Position numbers and translations under genes: made by a program. Source: Lachnospiraceae bacterium XBB1006 (GTDB taxonomy: Bacteria; Bacillota; Clostridia; Lachnospirales; Lachnospiraceae). Taken from it: DNA of 64,000 bases. Below, piece after piece: positions 9,289-17,465 of this stretch. How positions within the stretch are numbered: the stretch's first letter is position 1; every line of letters begins with the position of its first letter. The DNA lies in assembly GCA_900115795.1 (NCBI GenBank), contig FOXT01000004.1, positions 124,001-188,000 of the forward strand, read 5' to 3'. The notes beneath the pieces are model-generated. The model saw only the letters and a list, made by a program, of their open reading frames with translations. It was not told the origin of the DNA and did not search any database.

Positions 9289-10693
9289 CCGCGAATTTGT
9301 CGTCGTTACGTATTTCTTTTTGGCGCTGTTTTTGTGCCTGATCGGCTACATTGTATCCTTTCAGGTTTTAGATGCAGAAACAATTATCAATAACCCTTAT
9401 AACAAACGACAAACCATTTTTGCAAATTCCATTATAAGGGGAAAAATTATATCTTCTGACCGGAAAGTATTAGCCAAAACCATAGTGAATAGCAGCACAG
9501 ATAAAGAAACCCGCATTTACCCTAACAAAAATATGTTTGCTCATGCAATCGGTTATAGCACCAACGGAACGACGGGTGTAGAATCCATCGCTAACTTTCA
9601 GTTGCTGCGCACCCACTCATTTATTGGGAATCAGCTCATGAATATGATTAACCAGAAGAAAAATCGTGGAGATACCGTTGTAACAACCTTTTCCCATCGA
9701 TTGCAACAAACTGCATATACCGCCCTTGGCGGCTATGAAGGCGCAGTAGTTGCCATTGATCCTGAAACAGGAAAAATTTTAACTATGGTTTCGAAACCGG
9801 ACTTTGATCCCAATCAGATTGCAACAAACTATAAGAGCATTGTTGGTGAAGATGATTCTTCAAAAAAGAATTCGGTGTTATTTAACCGTGCAACACAGGG
9901 AAGTTACACTCCGGGATCTACGTTTAAAATATTTACTACGTTAGAATACTTCCATGAGCAGGGCAGCAATGCAGATTATCACTATCAATGCACCGGCACC
10001 AAAACGGTTGATCAGACTTCTATCCATTGTTATGGTGGCGAAGTACATGGTGATTTGGATTTACAACATATGTTTGCAGAATCCTGTAATTGTGGCTATG
10101 CCACAATGGGCTTGTCCTTAAATTTGCAACAATTTGGCGCATTAACAAAGCGCATGTTGTTTGACCGTGCCTTACCAATTGAATATCCATATACCAAAAG
10201 CAAGTTTTCGCTGACAAAGGATTCTACAAGTGCATCCATTATGATGGGGAGCTTTGGACAAGATAAGATTACGGTATCACCCATTCATTTGGCAATGGTA
10301 GCAAGTGCAATTTCCAATAAAGGAACACTTATGAAACCATATGTGGTTGATCACGTTGAAAACGATGCAAAAACCATTGTCACCAAAAACAAACCGACGG
10401 TTTACAAACAATTACTGTCAAAAGAATGTGCAAAGGCCATGCGCAAATTAATGCGCGCCACAGTGGATTATGGTACAGCAACAGCATTGCAATCTACGTC
10501 TTACCGCGCAGCCGGAAAAACCGGTTCTGCACAGGTTTCGGATTCCTCCGATGATACACATTCCTGGTTTGTTGGTTATGCCAAACATAAGGGAAAAAGC
10601 ATTGCAATTGCAGTAATCGTGGAAAAACAGGGAAATGGCAGCCGTTTTGCTGTCCCAATTGCCAAAAAAGTATTTGATGCATATTTTGATTAG
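9233..10693 (+). CDS. Class B penicillin-binding protein (PbpA-like transpeptidase)
   Basis: A 486-residue D,D-transpeptidase with one N-terminal membrane anchor (about 18-40). The catalytic motifs are all present: SxxK with Ser229-Lys232 (PGSTFK), SxN at Ser284 (SCN) and KTG at Lys429 (GKTGSAQ). It lacks PASTA repeats and is shorter than PBP2/SpoVD proteins, like the PbpA type paired with RodA in actinobacteria and Clostridia. A GTG at 9224 is also possible, but the TTG at 9233 has the better distance (8 bases) to AAGG. It overlaps the SEDS gene upstream, which suggests coupled translation. Confidence 0.88.
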   Translation: MKEKDENVKIQEKRSQKNNREFVVVTYFFLALFLCLIGYIVSFQVLDAETIINNPYNKRQTIFANSIIRGKIISSDRKVLAKTIVNSSTDKETRIYPNKNMFAHAIGYSTNGTTGVESIANFQLLRTHSFIGNQLMNMINQKKNRGDTVVTTFSHRLQQTAYTALGGYEGAVVAIDPETGKILTMVSKPDFDPNQIATNYKSIVGEDDSSKKNSVLFNRATQGSYTPGSTFKIFTTLEYFHEQGSNADYHYQCTGTKTVDQTSIHCYGGEVHGDLDLQHMFAESCNCGYATMGLSLNLQQFGALTKRMLFDRALPIEYPYTKSKFSLTKDSTSASIMMGSFGQDKITVSPIHLAMVASAISNKGTLMKPYVVDHVENDAKTIVTKNKPTVYKQLLSKECAKAMRKLMRATVDYGTATALQSTSYRAAGKTGSAQVSDSSDDTHSWFVGYAKHKGKSIAIAVIVEKQGNGSRFAVPIAKKVFDAYFD

Positions 10694-10696
10694 TAT

Positions 10697-10725
10697 TTGC
10701 ACTTGTACTAAAAAAGTTGTATAAT
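10697..10725 (+). promoter_or_regulatory. Sigma-A type promoter before the Nudix gene
   Basis: TTGCAC (10697-10702), a 17-base spacer and a perfect TATAAT (10720-10725) directly follow the PBP stop. Its position excludes the in-frame start at 10728. Confidence 0.85.
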
Positions 10726-10769
10726 CTTTGATAGACAAACAAAACCAAACCGCATGGAGGACTTGTGCA

Positions 10770-11222
10770 TTGATCGAAGCGACGAGCTGTGGTGGTGTGG
10801 TAATTTTCAGAGGAAAAATTTTACTTCTGTTTAAAAATTATAAGAACAGATACGAAGGATGGGTGCTCCCGAAAGGAACGGTAGAAGAAGGTGAGGACTT
10901 TAAGACGACTGCGGCCAGAGAGGTGAAAGAAGAGACCGATGTGGACGCAACCATAATTAAGTATGTTGGTAAGAGCCAATATTCATTTACCGTACCGGAA
11001 GATACTGTGGAGAAAGAAGTCCATTGGTATCTGATGATGGCTGACAGTTATTACTCAAAACCACAAAAAGAGGAATATTTCGTGGATTCCGGATATTATA
11101 AGTACCACGAAGCATATCATTTGCTAAAATTTGCAAATGAAAAACAAATCTTAGAAACCGCCTACAATGAATACCTGGAGTTAAAAAAGAAGAACCTTTG
11201 GGGCAATAGGAGATATTATTGA
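10770..11222 (+). CDS. Nudix hydrolase
   Basis: A 150-residue Nudix protein. The Nudix box is clear: G-x5-E-x7-REV-x-EE around residues 41-62, with the usual Gly near the end replaced by Asp (EETDV). Such enzymes cleave nucleoside diphosphates linked to another group; the substrate cannot be read from the sequence. The TTG start at 10770 lies 9 bases after GGAGG and after the promoter. An earlier in-frame codon at 10728 would be only a few bases from the -10 box. The gene heads a run of four or five co-directional genes reaching gerW. Confidence 0.83.
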   Translation: MIEATSCGGVVIFRGKILLLFKNYKNRYEGWVLPKGTVEEGEDFKTTAAREVKEETDVDATIIKYVGKSQYSFTVPEDTVEKEVHWYLMMADSYYSKPQKEEYFVDSGYYKYHEAYHLLKFANEKQILETAYNEYLELKKKNLWGNRRYY

Positions 11223-11569
11223 AATGGTATAAACATCTCTATGTAGGAGAATCTCTTACAGAGAAAAAAGAAAAGGTTATGAAACGGTTGAATCATAATG
11301 TACTTCAACCCAATGTATACGTAATTGTTCTTGCTGAGAATGGCAAGGACAATTTTCGTATCCTATCAAGTTTAGAATTATTACAAAAAGGATATCCTAA
11401 AGAAGATCTTACTGTTGTAGGAATCGCAAAAGGAAAAGAAGAAGCGTTTCTGTTGGTAGGGCAAATGATTCAGGATGTATTAGAAAAGACAGGGTCTGTC
11501 GATCGTGATAGTGTAGCGCAGTTTTTTGACAGCAGAGGAGGACACACATCTCATGACTACATGCATTAG
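11219..11569 (+). CDS. Uncharacterised 116-residue protein
   Basis: Not recognised as a known family. It is a soluble, mixed alpha/beta small protein with no signal peptide or membrane helix. It starts with a TTG at 11219 that overlaps the end of the Nudix gene by four bases, with AATAGGAG just upstream. The segment NVYVIVLAENGKDNF then a helix, followed by LTVVGIAKGKEEAFLLV, looks like two beta-alpha units. It overlaps the next gene by 17 bases, which supports real translation and coupling. Function unknown. Confidence 0.7.
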   Translation: MKWYKHLYVGESLTEKKEKVMKRLNHNVLQPNVYVIVLAENGKDNFRILSSLELLQKGYPKEDLTVVGIAKGKEEAFLLVGQMIQDVLEKTGSVDRDSVAQFFDSRGGHTSHDYMH

Positions 11570-12242
11570 TATGTTGGTGATACTTGGGAAAATCCTACTT
11601 GGAATTCTGCTTTTTGCAGTGGGATTACTATTCGTAGCGTTGCTGTTTCCAATCGGATATCGAATCGAAGCTTCCATTGATGAGAAGCATAGTGCATTCG
11701 ACGATTTATCATCGTTTCACTATAACATCCGAATTCTTGGAATTCGAGTAATCTCGTCAGAACCAAAGAAACATCTGTTTTCTAAAGGAAGAGCAGATTC
11801 GCCGAAGAAGAAAGATAAGCAAGCAGCAGGCCCCAAAAAAGAGAAAAAAAAATCTCATTTTTCCAACGGAAAGAAAGGGCTGGCCTTTTTTACCATGCTT
11901 CTTTCGCAGCTGCAAGACCCAAAGAATAAAGAAGTTCTTAAGGCGATCATCGATCAGACGAAATACTTGTGCCATCATTATGGACCTCGCAAGGGAAAGG
12001 CATGTATAAACTACAATTTAGCGGATCCATCCTATACAGGACTTGCAACAGGATTCATAAGTTGCTTTCCCCTTTCGTATAAGAAAGGTGTTTTGTTAAC
12101 TCCGGACTTTGTGTCCGAGGAAGGCTATGTATTTGGCTATTGTAAAATACGTGGACATATTCGAATGATTCATACAATTCGATGCGCCTTTCAATTATTA
12201 AAAATCAGACGAATCAGACAGCTATTAAAGGCAAGGAGGTAA
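11553..12242 (+). CDS. DUF2953 (YtfI-like) membrane-anchored protein
   Basis: A 229-residue protein with one strong N-terminal membrane segment (about 7-33). A Lys-rich linker follows (KKKDKQ, KKEKKKS) and then a soluble C-terminal part containing ACINYNLADPSYTGLATG. The last part resembles DUF2953. In Bacillus the DUF2953 gene ytfI lies directly before ytfJ (gerW), and the same order is seen here, which supports a link to sporulation or germination. The ATG at 11553 with AGAGGAGG upstream is preferred over the in-frame codon at 11526. Confidence 0.72.
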   Translation: MTTCISMLVILGKILLGILLFAVGLLFVALLFPIGYRIEASIDEKHSAFDDLSSFHYNIRILGIRVISSEPKKHLFSKGRADSPKKKDKQAAGPKKEKKKSHFSNGKKGLAFFTMLLSQLQDPKNKEVLKAIIDQTKYLCHHYGPRKGKACINYNLADPSYTGLATGFISCFPLSYKKGVLLTPDFVSEEGYVFGYCKIRGHIRMIHTIRCAFQLLKIRRIRQLLKARR

Positions 12243-12246
12243 ATAA

Positions 12247-12642
12247 ATGTCAGAAAACAATTTTATATCGACCGTTGAGTCTCTATTTCGTGGGATGGAT
12301 AATTTTATTACAGCCAGTACCGTAGTCGGCGAGGCCATTCATATTGGGGATACCATAATTTTACCCCTTGCGGATGTAACGTTTGGTGTAGGTGCCGGCG
12401 CCTTTTCCGGAGATAAGAAGAATAACGGTGGCGGAGGACTGGGCGGAAAGATTTCTCCAAGTGCAGTTCTTGTTATTCATAATGGCCATACCAAATTGGT
12501 AAATGTTAAAAACCAGAGTGGTATGACGAAAATTTTGGATATGGTTCCGGATATTGTAGAACATTTTACAAAAGATAACGAAGTGGATCTTGACGAGGTT
12601 GTTGCTGAAACAAAGCAACACGAAGAGAACACAGAAGAGTAG
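12247..12642 (+). CDS. gerW: GerW family sporulation protein (YtfJ)
   Basis: A 131-residue protein of the YtfJ/GerW family. Typical features are the early helix STVESLFRGMDNFI, the TVVGEAI-x-IGDTIILPLADVTFGVGAG block, a Gly-rich turn (GGGGLGGK) and SPSAVLVIHNG. In Bacillus GerW is needed for spore germination with L-alanine; family members also occur in non-spore-forming Clostridia. It has an AAGGAGG ribosome binding site, lies four bases after the DUF2953 gene, and ends in an acidic tail. A terminator follows. Confidence 0.9.
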   Translation: MSENNFISTVESLFRGMDNFITASTVVGEAIHIGDTIILPLADVTFGVGAGAFSGDKKNNGGGGLGGKISPSAVLVIHNGHTKLVNVKNQSGMTKILDMVPDIVEHFTKDNEVDLDEVVAETKQHEENTEE

Positions 12643-12646
12643 ACAC

Positions 12647-12686
12647 ATCCTGTATGTAATTCCATGAATTATGTACAGGATTTTTT
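12647..12686 (+). terminator. Terminator after gerW
   Basis: A 15-bp stem with two G-U pairs (12647-12661 with 12667-12681), a 5-base loop and a TTTTTT tract at 12681-12686. Confidence 0.85.
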
Positions 12687-12716
12687 CATATATTGTAAGA
12701 AAAAAAGGATCTATAT

Positions 12717-12881
12717 ATGAAAAAAATAATTGGAATTGGGTTGTTATGTGTTGCAATGGGAATCATTTTTGCCATGTTTCTTCCCGGGAAATTAATTGGA
12801 AGCATCCTTGCAATCCTATTGATACTTATTGGCATCCATTTCTTTTGTGCGAAGGATAGCAGACGTTGTTTTTGGAAATAA
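12717..12881 (+). CDS. Small two-helix membrane protein, 54 residues
   Basis: An open frame of 54 codons with ATG at 12717, AAAGGAT about 8 bases upstream and TAA at 12879-12881. The predicted protein is very hydrophobic, with two membrane segments (about 4-21 and 26-43) joined by an FLPGK turn. It has a short basic and cysteine-containing tail (CAKDSRRC). The composition is that of a true membrane peptide and not of chance coding. It lies between the gerW terminator and the rpmB terminator, so it needs its own promoter or read-through. I do not recognise a named family. Confidence 0.7.
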   Translation: MKKIIGIGLLCVAMGIIFAMFLPGKLIGSILAILLILIGIHFFCAKDSRRCFWK

Positions 12882-12884
12882 AAT

Positions 12885-12909
12885 ATCCTCTTGGAATACT
12901 CCAAGAGGA
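12885..12909 (-). terminator. Terminator of rpmB
   Basis: A perfect 10-bp stem (TCCTCTTGGA 12886-12895, TCCAAGAGGA 12900-12909) with a 4-base loop. On the minus strand it is followed by ATATTTTATTT, which reaches the stop of the convergent small gene. Confidence 0.85.
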
Positions 12910-12931
12910 CTCTTATCATCAAGTTCGTCTA

Positions 12932-13117
12932 TTAGGCTCTTTCAACTTTACCGCTTCTTAAGCAAGAAGTACAAACATACATCTTCTTAGGAGTTCCGTC
13001 AACGATACATCTAACAGATTTAATATTAGATTTCCACATCTTTGATGATTTATTATGTGCGTGGCTGACGTTGTTACCAAAATGAACACCCTTGCCACAT
13101 ACGCTACATGCTGCCAT
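12932..13117 (-). CDS. rpmB: 50S ribosomal protein L28
   Basis: A 61-residue ribosomal protein. The start MAACSVCGKG, the block GNNVSHAHNKSSKMWKSN and the end VCTSCLRSGKVERA are typical of L28. Both CxxC pairs are kept (CSVC and CTSC), so this is the zinc-binding form. The ATG at 13117 follows AAGGAGGTG; an earlier ATG at 13126 would overlap the ribosome binding site. It is transcribed alone against its neighbours, from its own promoter and with its own terminator. Confidence 0.95.
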   Translation of the reverse strand: MAACSVCGKGVHFGNNVSHAHNKSSKMWKSNIKSVRCIVDGTPKKMYVCTSCLRSGKVERA

Positions 13118-13179
13118 ACTGTGCACCTCCTTGCAACTTTACTACGATGGTACTTATCTACCAAAATCGCAACATAGAT

Positions 13180-13208
13180 ATTTTAGCAAAACTTCGGCAA
13201 GAATGCAA
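13180..13208 (-). promoter_or_regulatory. Promoter of rpmB
   Basis: On the minus strand: TTGCAT, a 17-base spacer and TAAAAT preceded by TGC (extended -10). Confidence 0.7.
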
Positions 13209-13247
13209 GGAATATTTTAAATTTTTAATAAAAAATCTCATTAGAAC

Positions 13248-13276
13248 TTCCCTTTTTCTTCAAAAACGATTATAAT
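13248..13276 (+). promoter_or_regulatory. Probable promoter of the Asp23-FakA-recG unit
   Basis: A perfect TATAAT at 13271-13276 lies 63 bases before the Asp23 start; the matching -35 region (TTCCCT) is poor. Confidence 0.45.
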
Positions 13277-13339
13277 GTCATAGTATATGAGATGATGGAG
13301 TTCTTTAATAAAGAACAGATGATTATGGAGGTTATCATA

Positions 13340-13696
13340 ATGAATGGTAAAATGGATACAGAATATGGCAAGGTAATCATTGATAGCGATGTAATCAAGA
13401 CCTATGCAGGAAGCGTTGCGGTAAGCTGTTTTGGTATTGTTGGAATGGCAGCCGTAAATATGAAAGATGGCTTGGTTCGTCTATTAAAAAGAGACTATTT
13501 GAAACATGGTATTGACGTAGTCATAGAAAATAATAAGATTACCATCGATTTTCATGTAATTATTGCCTACGGTGTAAGCATCGAAGCAATCTCTGATACG
13601 CTAATTAGCACGGTGAAATATCAAGTCGAAGAATTCACCGGACTAACCATTGAGAAGATTAATATCTTTGTAGAGGGTGTAAGGGTAATTGATTAA
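13340..13696 (+). CDS. Asp23/Gls24 family envelope stress protein
   Basis: A 118-residue DUF322 protein. The family core is visible: GKVIIDSDVIKTYAGSVAVSC-x-GIVGMAA, then a beta-rich middle (VVIENNKITIDFHVIIAYGV) and the final VNIFVEGV-type strand (INIFVEGVRVID). These proteins act in alkaline or envelope stress and often precede a FakA-like kinase gene (YloU-YloV in Bacillus), as here. The ATG at 13340 is 8 bases after GGAGG; the upstream in-frame ATGs lack a good ribosome binding site. Confidence 0.9.
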   Translation: MNGKMDTEYGKVIIDSDVIKTYAGSVAVSCFGIVGMAAVNMKDGLVRLLKRDYLKHGIDVVIENNKITIDFHVIIAYGVSIEAISDTLISTVKYQVEEFTGLTIEKINIFVEGVRVID

Positions 13697-13712
13697 GGAG
13701 GAAGTTTCGAGA

Positions 13713-15383
13713 ATGAATACGATAAACGCAGAACTTTTGGCGAAATGTTTTTTAGCAGGTGCTAAGAATCTGGAAGCCAAGAAAGAATGGATTAATGAGT
13801 TGAATGTTTTCCCGGTACCGGATGGTGACACGGGAACGAATATGACCATGACAATTATGTCTGCTGCAAATGAGGTAAGTGGATTAGAAAATCCTACCAT
13901 GGCGGAACTTGCCAAGGCAATTTCTTCCGGCTCCCTACGAGGCGCCCGTGGAAATTCCGGAGTTATCCTCTCTCAGCTTTTACGCGGCTTTACTAAGGTC
14001 GTTTCCAATTATGACGAGATTGATATCATCACATTAAGCGAAGCCATTAATAAGGCTGTTGAAACGGCTTACAAGGCGGTTATGAAACCGAAGGAAGGAA
14101 CAATTCTTACGGTTGCCCGCGGAATATCTGACAAGGCCCTTGCATTGATTGGTGATGTGGACGAAATCGAGGACTATGTTTCTCAATTAATTGAAGAAGG
14201 CGATGCCGTTTTACAAACCACGCCGGATTTACTCCCGGTTTTGAAGCAGGCGGGGGTTGTTGATTCTGGCGGTCAAGGTCTTATGGAAGTGTTGCGTGGC
14301 GCATACGATGCCTTAACCGGCAAAGAGGTGGATTATACCTTTGAAGCGACAACGCATACCGGTGGCGTAACAAAGATTTCTGCAGAAACAGAAGCCGAAA
14401 TTAAATTTGGATATTGTACAGAATTTATCATTGTATTAAACAAACCAATGAGCGAAAAGGAAGAACTTGAATTTAAGGCATATCTTGAAAATCTTGGTGA
14501 TTCCATTGTGCTTGTTGCAGATGATGAAATAACGAAAGTACACGTGCACACCAATGATCCGGGATTGGCAATTCAAAAAGCGCTAACCTTTGGTTCATTA
14601 AGCAAGATTAAGATTGATAATATGCGCGAAGAGCATCAGGAAAAGTTAATAAAAGACGCTGAGAAATTAGCAAAACAACAAAAAGAAGCAGACGCAAAGA
14701 AAGCTGCTGCAAAAGAGCCGCGCAAGGAAATGGGATTCATTTCGGTTGCAGCAGGAGAAGGCTTAAACGAAATTTTTAAGGGATTGGGTATCGACTATAT
14801 GATCGAAGGTGGTCAAACCATGAATCCAAGTACCGAAGATATGTTAGAAGCCATTGAGAAGGTGAACGCAGATAATGTGTTTATTTTACCAAATAACAGC
14901 AACATTATTATGGCAGCAAATCAAGCAGCAGATTTGTGCGAAGACAAGAAAGTATATGTGGTTCCAACCAAAACCGTTCCTCAGGGTGTCGTCGCTATGA
15001 TTAACTACATTCCGGAGCGCAGTGCTGATGAGAATTTTGAAACTATGAAAGAAGAACTTCAAAGTGTACAAACCGGTCAGGTCACATATGCAGTGCGTGA
15101 TACGGAGATTGATGGTGTGAAAATAGCCAAAGATGACTATATGGGTATTGGTGATCATTCCATTTTATCTGCCGGAACGGACATGGATGTGGTAATCAAA
15201 GAAATGCTTGACCAGATGGTGACAGAAGATTCCTCTATCATCACTATATATTACGGCGAAGATAAAACAGAAGACGACGCGGCTTTATTAGCAGAAAAGT
15301 TTGCTGACTATTATCCAGATTGTGAAACAGAAATATATTATGGCGGACAACCGGTATATTATTATCTGATTTCCGTTGAATAG
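13713..15383 (+). CDS. FakA-like fatty acid kinase / DAK-domain protein (YloV)
   Basis: A 556-residue protein. It begins with a DhaL nucleotide-binding domain: NVFPVPDGDTGTNM near residues 30-43 carries the metal-binding aspartates, and SLRGARGNSGVILSQLL is the second block. The middle domain and C-terminal DegV-like region (VFILPNNSNIIMAANQAA) match FakA, which phosphorylates fatty acids bound to FakB partners. No FakB (DegV) gene is in the window. It has AAGGAGG 11 bases before the ATG. It is preceded by Asp23 and followed by recG after 8 bases, a conserved order in Firmicutes. Confidence 0.88.
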   Translation: MNTINAELLAKCFLAGAKNLEAKKEWINELNVFPVPDGDTGTNMTMTIMSAANEVSGLENPTMAELAKAISSGSLRGARGNSGVILSQLLRGFTKVVSNYDEIDIITLSEAINKAVETAYKAVMKPKEGTILTVARGISDKALALIGDVDEIEDYVSQLIEEGDAVLQTTPDLLPVLKQAGVVDSGGQGLMEVLRGAYDALTGKEVDYTFEATTHTGGVTKISAETEAEIKFGYCTEFIIVLNKPMSEKEELEFKAYLENLGDSIVLVADDEITKVHVHTNDPGLAIQKALTFGSLSKIKIDNMREEHQEKLIKDAEKLAKQQKEADAKKAAAKEPRKEMGFISVAAGEGLNEIFKGLGIDYMIEGGQTMNPSTEDMLEAIEKVNADNVFILPNNSNIIMAANQAADLCEDKKVYVVPTKTVPQGVVAMINYIPERSADENFETMKEELQSVQTGQVTYAVRDTEIDGVKIAKDDYMGIGDHSILSAGTDMDVVIKEMLDQMVTEDSSIITIYYGEDKTEDDAALLAEKFADYYPDCETEIYYGGQPVYYYLISVE

Positions 15384-15391
15384 GAGGGTGT

Positions 15392-17416
15392 ATGGACCTA
15401 TACTCTTCAGTGAAAGAATTAAAGGGTGTCGGTGCCAAAACACAGGAATTATTAGCCAAGATAGGAGTATATACCATCCGGGATATACTCCTTCATTTTC
15501 CATATAATTACGTGTTATATCCGGCTCCGGTTTCCATAAGTGAATATGAAGAAGATACAACGGTTGCCCTTCGCGGACGGCTAGCCGGAAAGCCATATCT
15601 AAAGGGTGGAAGGATGCAGACCATAACGGCCCGAATCACGGATGGAGACGTTACATTGCCGGTCTATTGGTATCATATGCCCTATTTGCGTGCCACATTA
15701 CACGTAGGAGAAGATTATATTTTTTATGGCAAAGTCCATAATAAAAATGGCCAGTTCGTGATGGAACAGCCGGTGTTGTTTACCGAGGAAGCCTATGCAA
15801 AAAAACGTACCAGCCTCCAGCCGGTTTATCACTTAACCGATGGATTAACCAATACCACCTTCCTTAAGCTCGTTTCACAATCTGTTCAATTTGCCGAACA
15901 AATGAAAGAAAATCTTTCAAGTGAGATTCGAACGCGACGGAATTTGGTCAGTTATAAAGAAGCAATTGTGGGTGCTCATTTTCCACATACAACAGAGGAA
16001 TTATTCGCCGCCAGAAATCGTCTTGCATTTGATGAATTCTTTCAGTTTTTGCTAAAACTCACGCTTTTGAAAGAAGAACGTTCCAAAACCACTTGTAGCA
16101 TGATGACTCCGGAACGCATTATTACGGTGTCGAAGCAACTGCCATTTACCTTAACGCAGGGGCAACAGCAGGCGCTCACAGATATCCTTGGCGATATGCA
16201 ACGCGACGTCCCTATGCAACGATTATTGCAGGGAGATGTTGGCAGCGGTAAAACCATTGTTGCTTTTCTGGCCATGCTTTTTGCATCGCAAAACGGTTAC
16301 CAATCCGCATTGATGGCACCGACAGAGGTCTTGGCTATGCAGCACTACGAAAAGCTACAGGCGTTTTGCCAGGAACATGCACCGTTTACGAATGTATATT
16401 TACTAACCGGTAGTATAACGGCTACAAATAAGCGTAAAATTAAGCAGGCCTTATCCTTGGATTCTTCTGCTATGGTAGTCGGCACACACGCGCTGTTGGT
16501 GGATGATGTACAGCTTCCAAATCTGGGATTGGTAATTACGGACGAACAACATCGTTTTGGTGTTCATCAACGACAAATCCTTACGGAAAAGGGCAGCTTA
16601 CCGCATATTTTGGTTATGAGTGCGACACCAATCCCAAGAACGCTCGCTATCATTTTATACGGTGATCTGGATGTTTCCATGATTACTTCGCGACCAAAGA
16701 ATCGTCTTCCAATCAAAAATTGTGTTGTAAAACAATCTTATCGGAAGACGGCCTATGAATTTATTCGAAAGCAGGTTGCCAGTGGTCATCAGGCTTATGT
16801 AATATGTCCCTTGGTGGAAGAGACCGAGGGCATGGACGGTGTAGACGTAATATCTTATACCGCCCACCTGAAATCCTACTATGAAGATGCGCAAATTCCG
16901 CTTCGTGTAGAGTGTCTGCATGGGAAAATGCGTCCTTCTCAGAAAAATGATATTATGAAACGATTTGCAAACAAGGAAATCGATATTTTGGTCTCTACAA
17001 CTGTAATTGAAGTCGGTGTGGATGTTCCAAATGCTACGGTAATGATGGTTGAAAACGCAGAACGCTTTGGGCTTGCCCAATTACATCAATTGCGCGGGCG
17101 TGTTGGACGTGGAAGCTCCCAATCGTATTGTATTTTCATAGATGGAAAAAGAGGAGGGAAGGTCAATCCTCGTTTGGAAATTTTGAACAAGAGTAATGAT
17201 GGTTTTTATATTGCAGAAGAAGATTTAAAGCTTCGTGGCCCCGGAGATATTTTTGGCATACGCCAAAGTGGTGAATTGGATTTTCAAATCGCAGATATCT
17301 ATCATGATGCTTCGTTGTTAAAGGATGCTTCATGGGAAGCATCAAATATTCTGAAAGAAGACCCCTTTTTACAAAAGGAGGAACACCAGGCATTACGTGG
17401 AATGTTAAATATATAA
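15392..17416 (+). CDS. recG: ATP-dependent DNA helicase RecG
   Basis: A 674-residue helicase that remodels stalled forks and Holliday junctions. The N-terminal wedge domain starts with the HhH-like LKGVGAKTQELL. Walker A is LQGDVGSGKT near residues 284-293, the DEQH box is VITDEQHRFGV, and motif VI is QLRGRVGRGSSQSYC. The TRG motif region GDIFGIRQSGE is present. Length is normal. A strong hairpin follows 9 bases after the stop. Confidence 0.96.
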   Translation: MDLYSSVKELKGVGAKTQELLAKIGVYTIRDILLHFPYNYVLYPAPVSISEYEEDTTVALRGRLAGKPYLKGGRMQTITARITDGDVTLPVYWYHMPYLRATLHVGEDYIFYGKVHNKNGQFVMEQPVLFTEEAYAKKRTSLQPVYHLTDGLTNTTFLKLVSQSVQFAEQMKENLSSEIRTRRNLVSYKEAIVGAHFPHTTEELFAARNRLAFDEFFQFLLKLTLLKEERSKTTCSMMTPERIITVSKQLPFTLTQGQQQALTDILGDMQRDVPMQRLLQGDVGSGKTIVAFLAMLFASQNGYQSALMAPTEVLAMQHYEKLQAFCQEHAPFTNVYLLTGSITATNKRKIKQALSLDSSAMVVGTHALLVDDVQLPNLGLVITDEQHRFGVHQRQILTEKGSLPHILVMSATPIPRTLAIILYGDLDVSMITSRPKNRLPIKNCVVKQSYRKTAYEFIRKQVASGHQAYVICPLVEETEGMDGVDVISYTAHLKSYYEDAQIPLRVECLHGKMRPSQKNDIMKRFANKEIDILVSTTVIEVGVDVPNATVMMVENAERFGLAQLHQLRGRVGRGSSQSYCIFIDGKRGGKVNPRLEILNKSNDGFYIAEEDLKLRGPGDIFGIRQSGELDFQIADIYHDASLLKDASWEASNILKEDPFLQKEEHQALRGMLNI

Positions 17417-17425
17417 GGGTTAACG

Positions 17426-17465
17426 ATTGCCTTGTCCCTCGTTCGGACAAGGCAATTCATTTTTT
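17426..17465 (+). terminator. Terminator of the recG operon
   Basis: A perfect 12-bp stem (ATTGCCTTGTCC 17426-17437, GGACAAGGCAAT 17445-17456), 7-base loop and TTTTTT at 17460-17465. The T tract overlaps the stop codon of the convergent rqcH. Confidence 0.92.

Noticed and set aside
12361-12756. 131-codon minus-strand frame over gerW
   Set aside because: Antisense to GerW and running through its terminator; no coding character.
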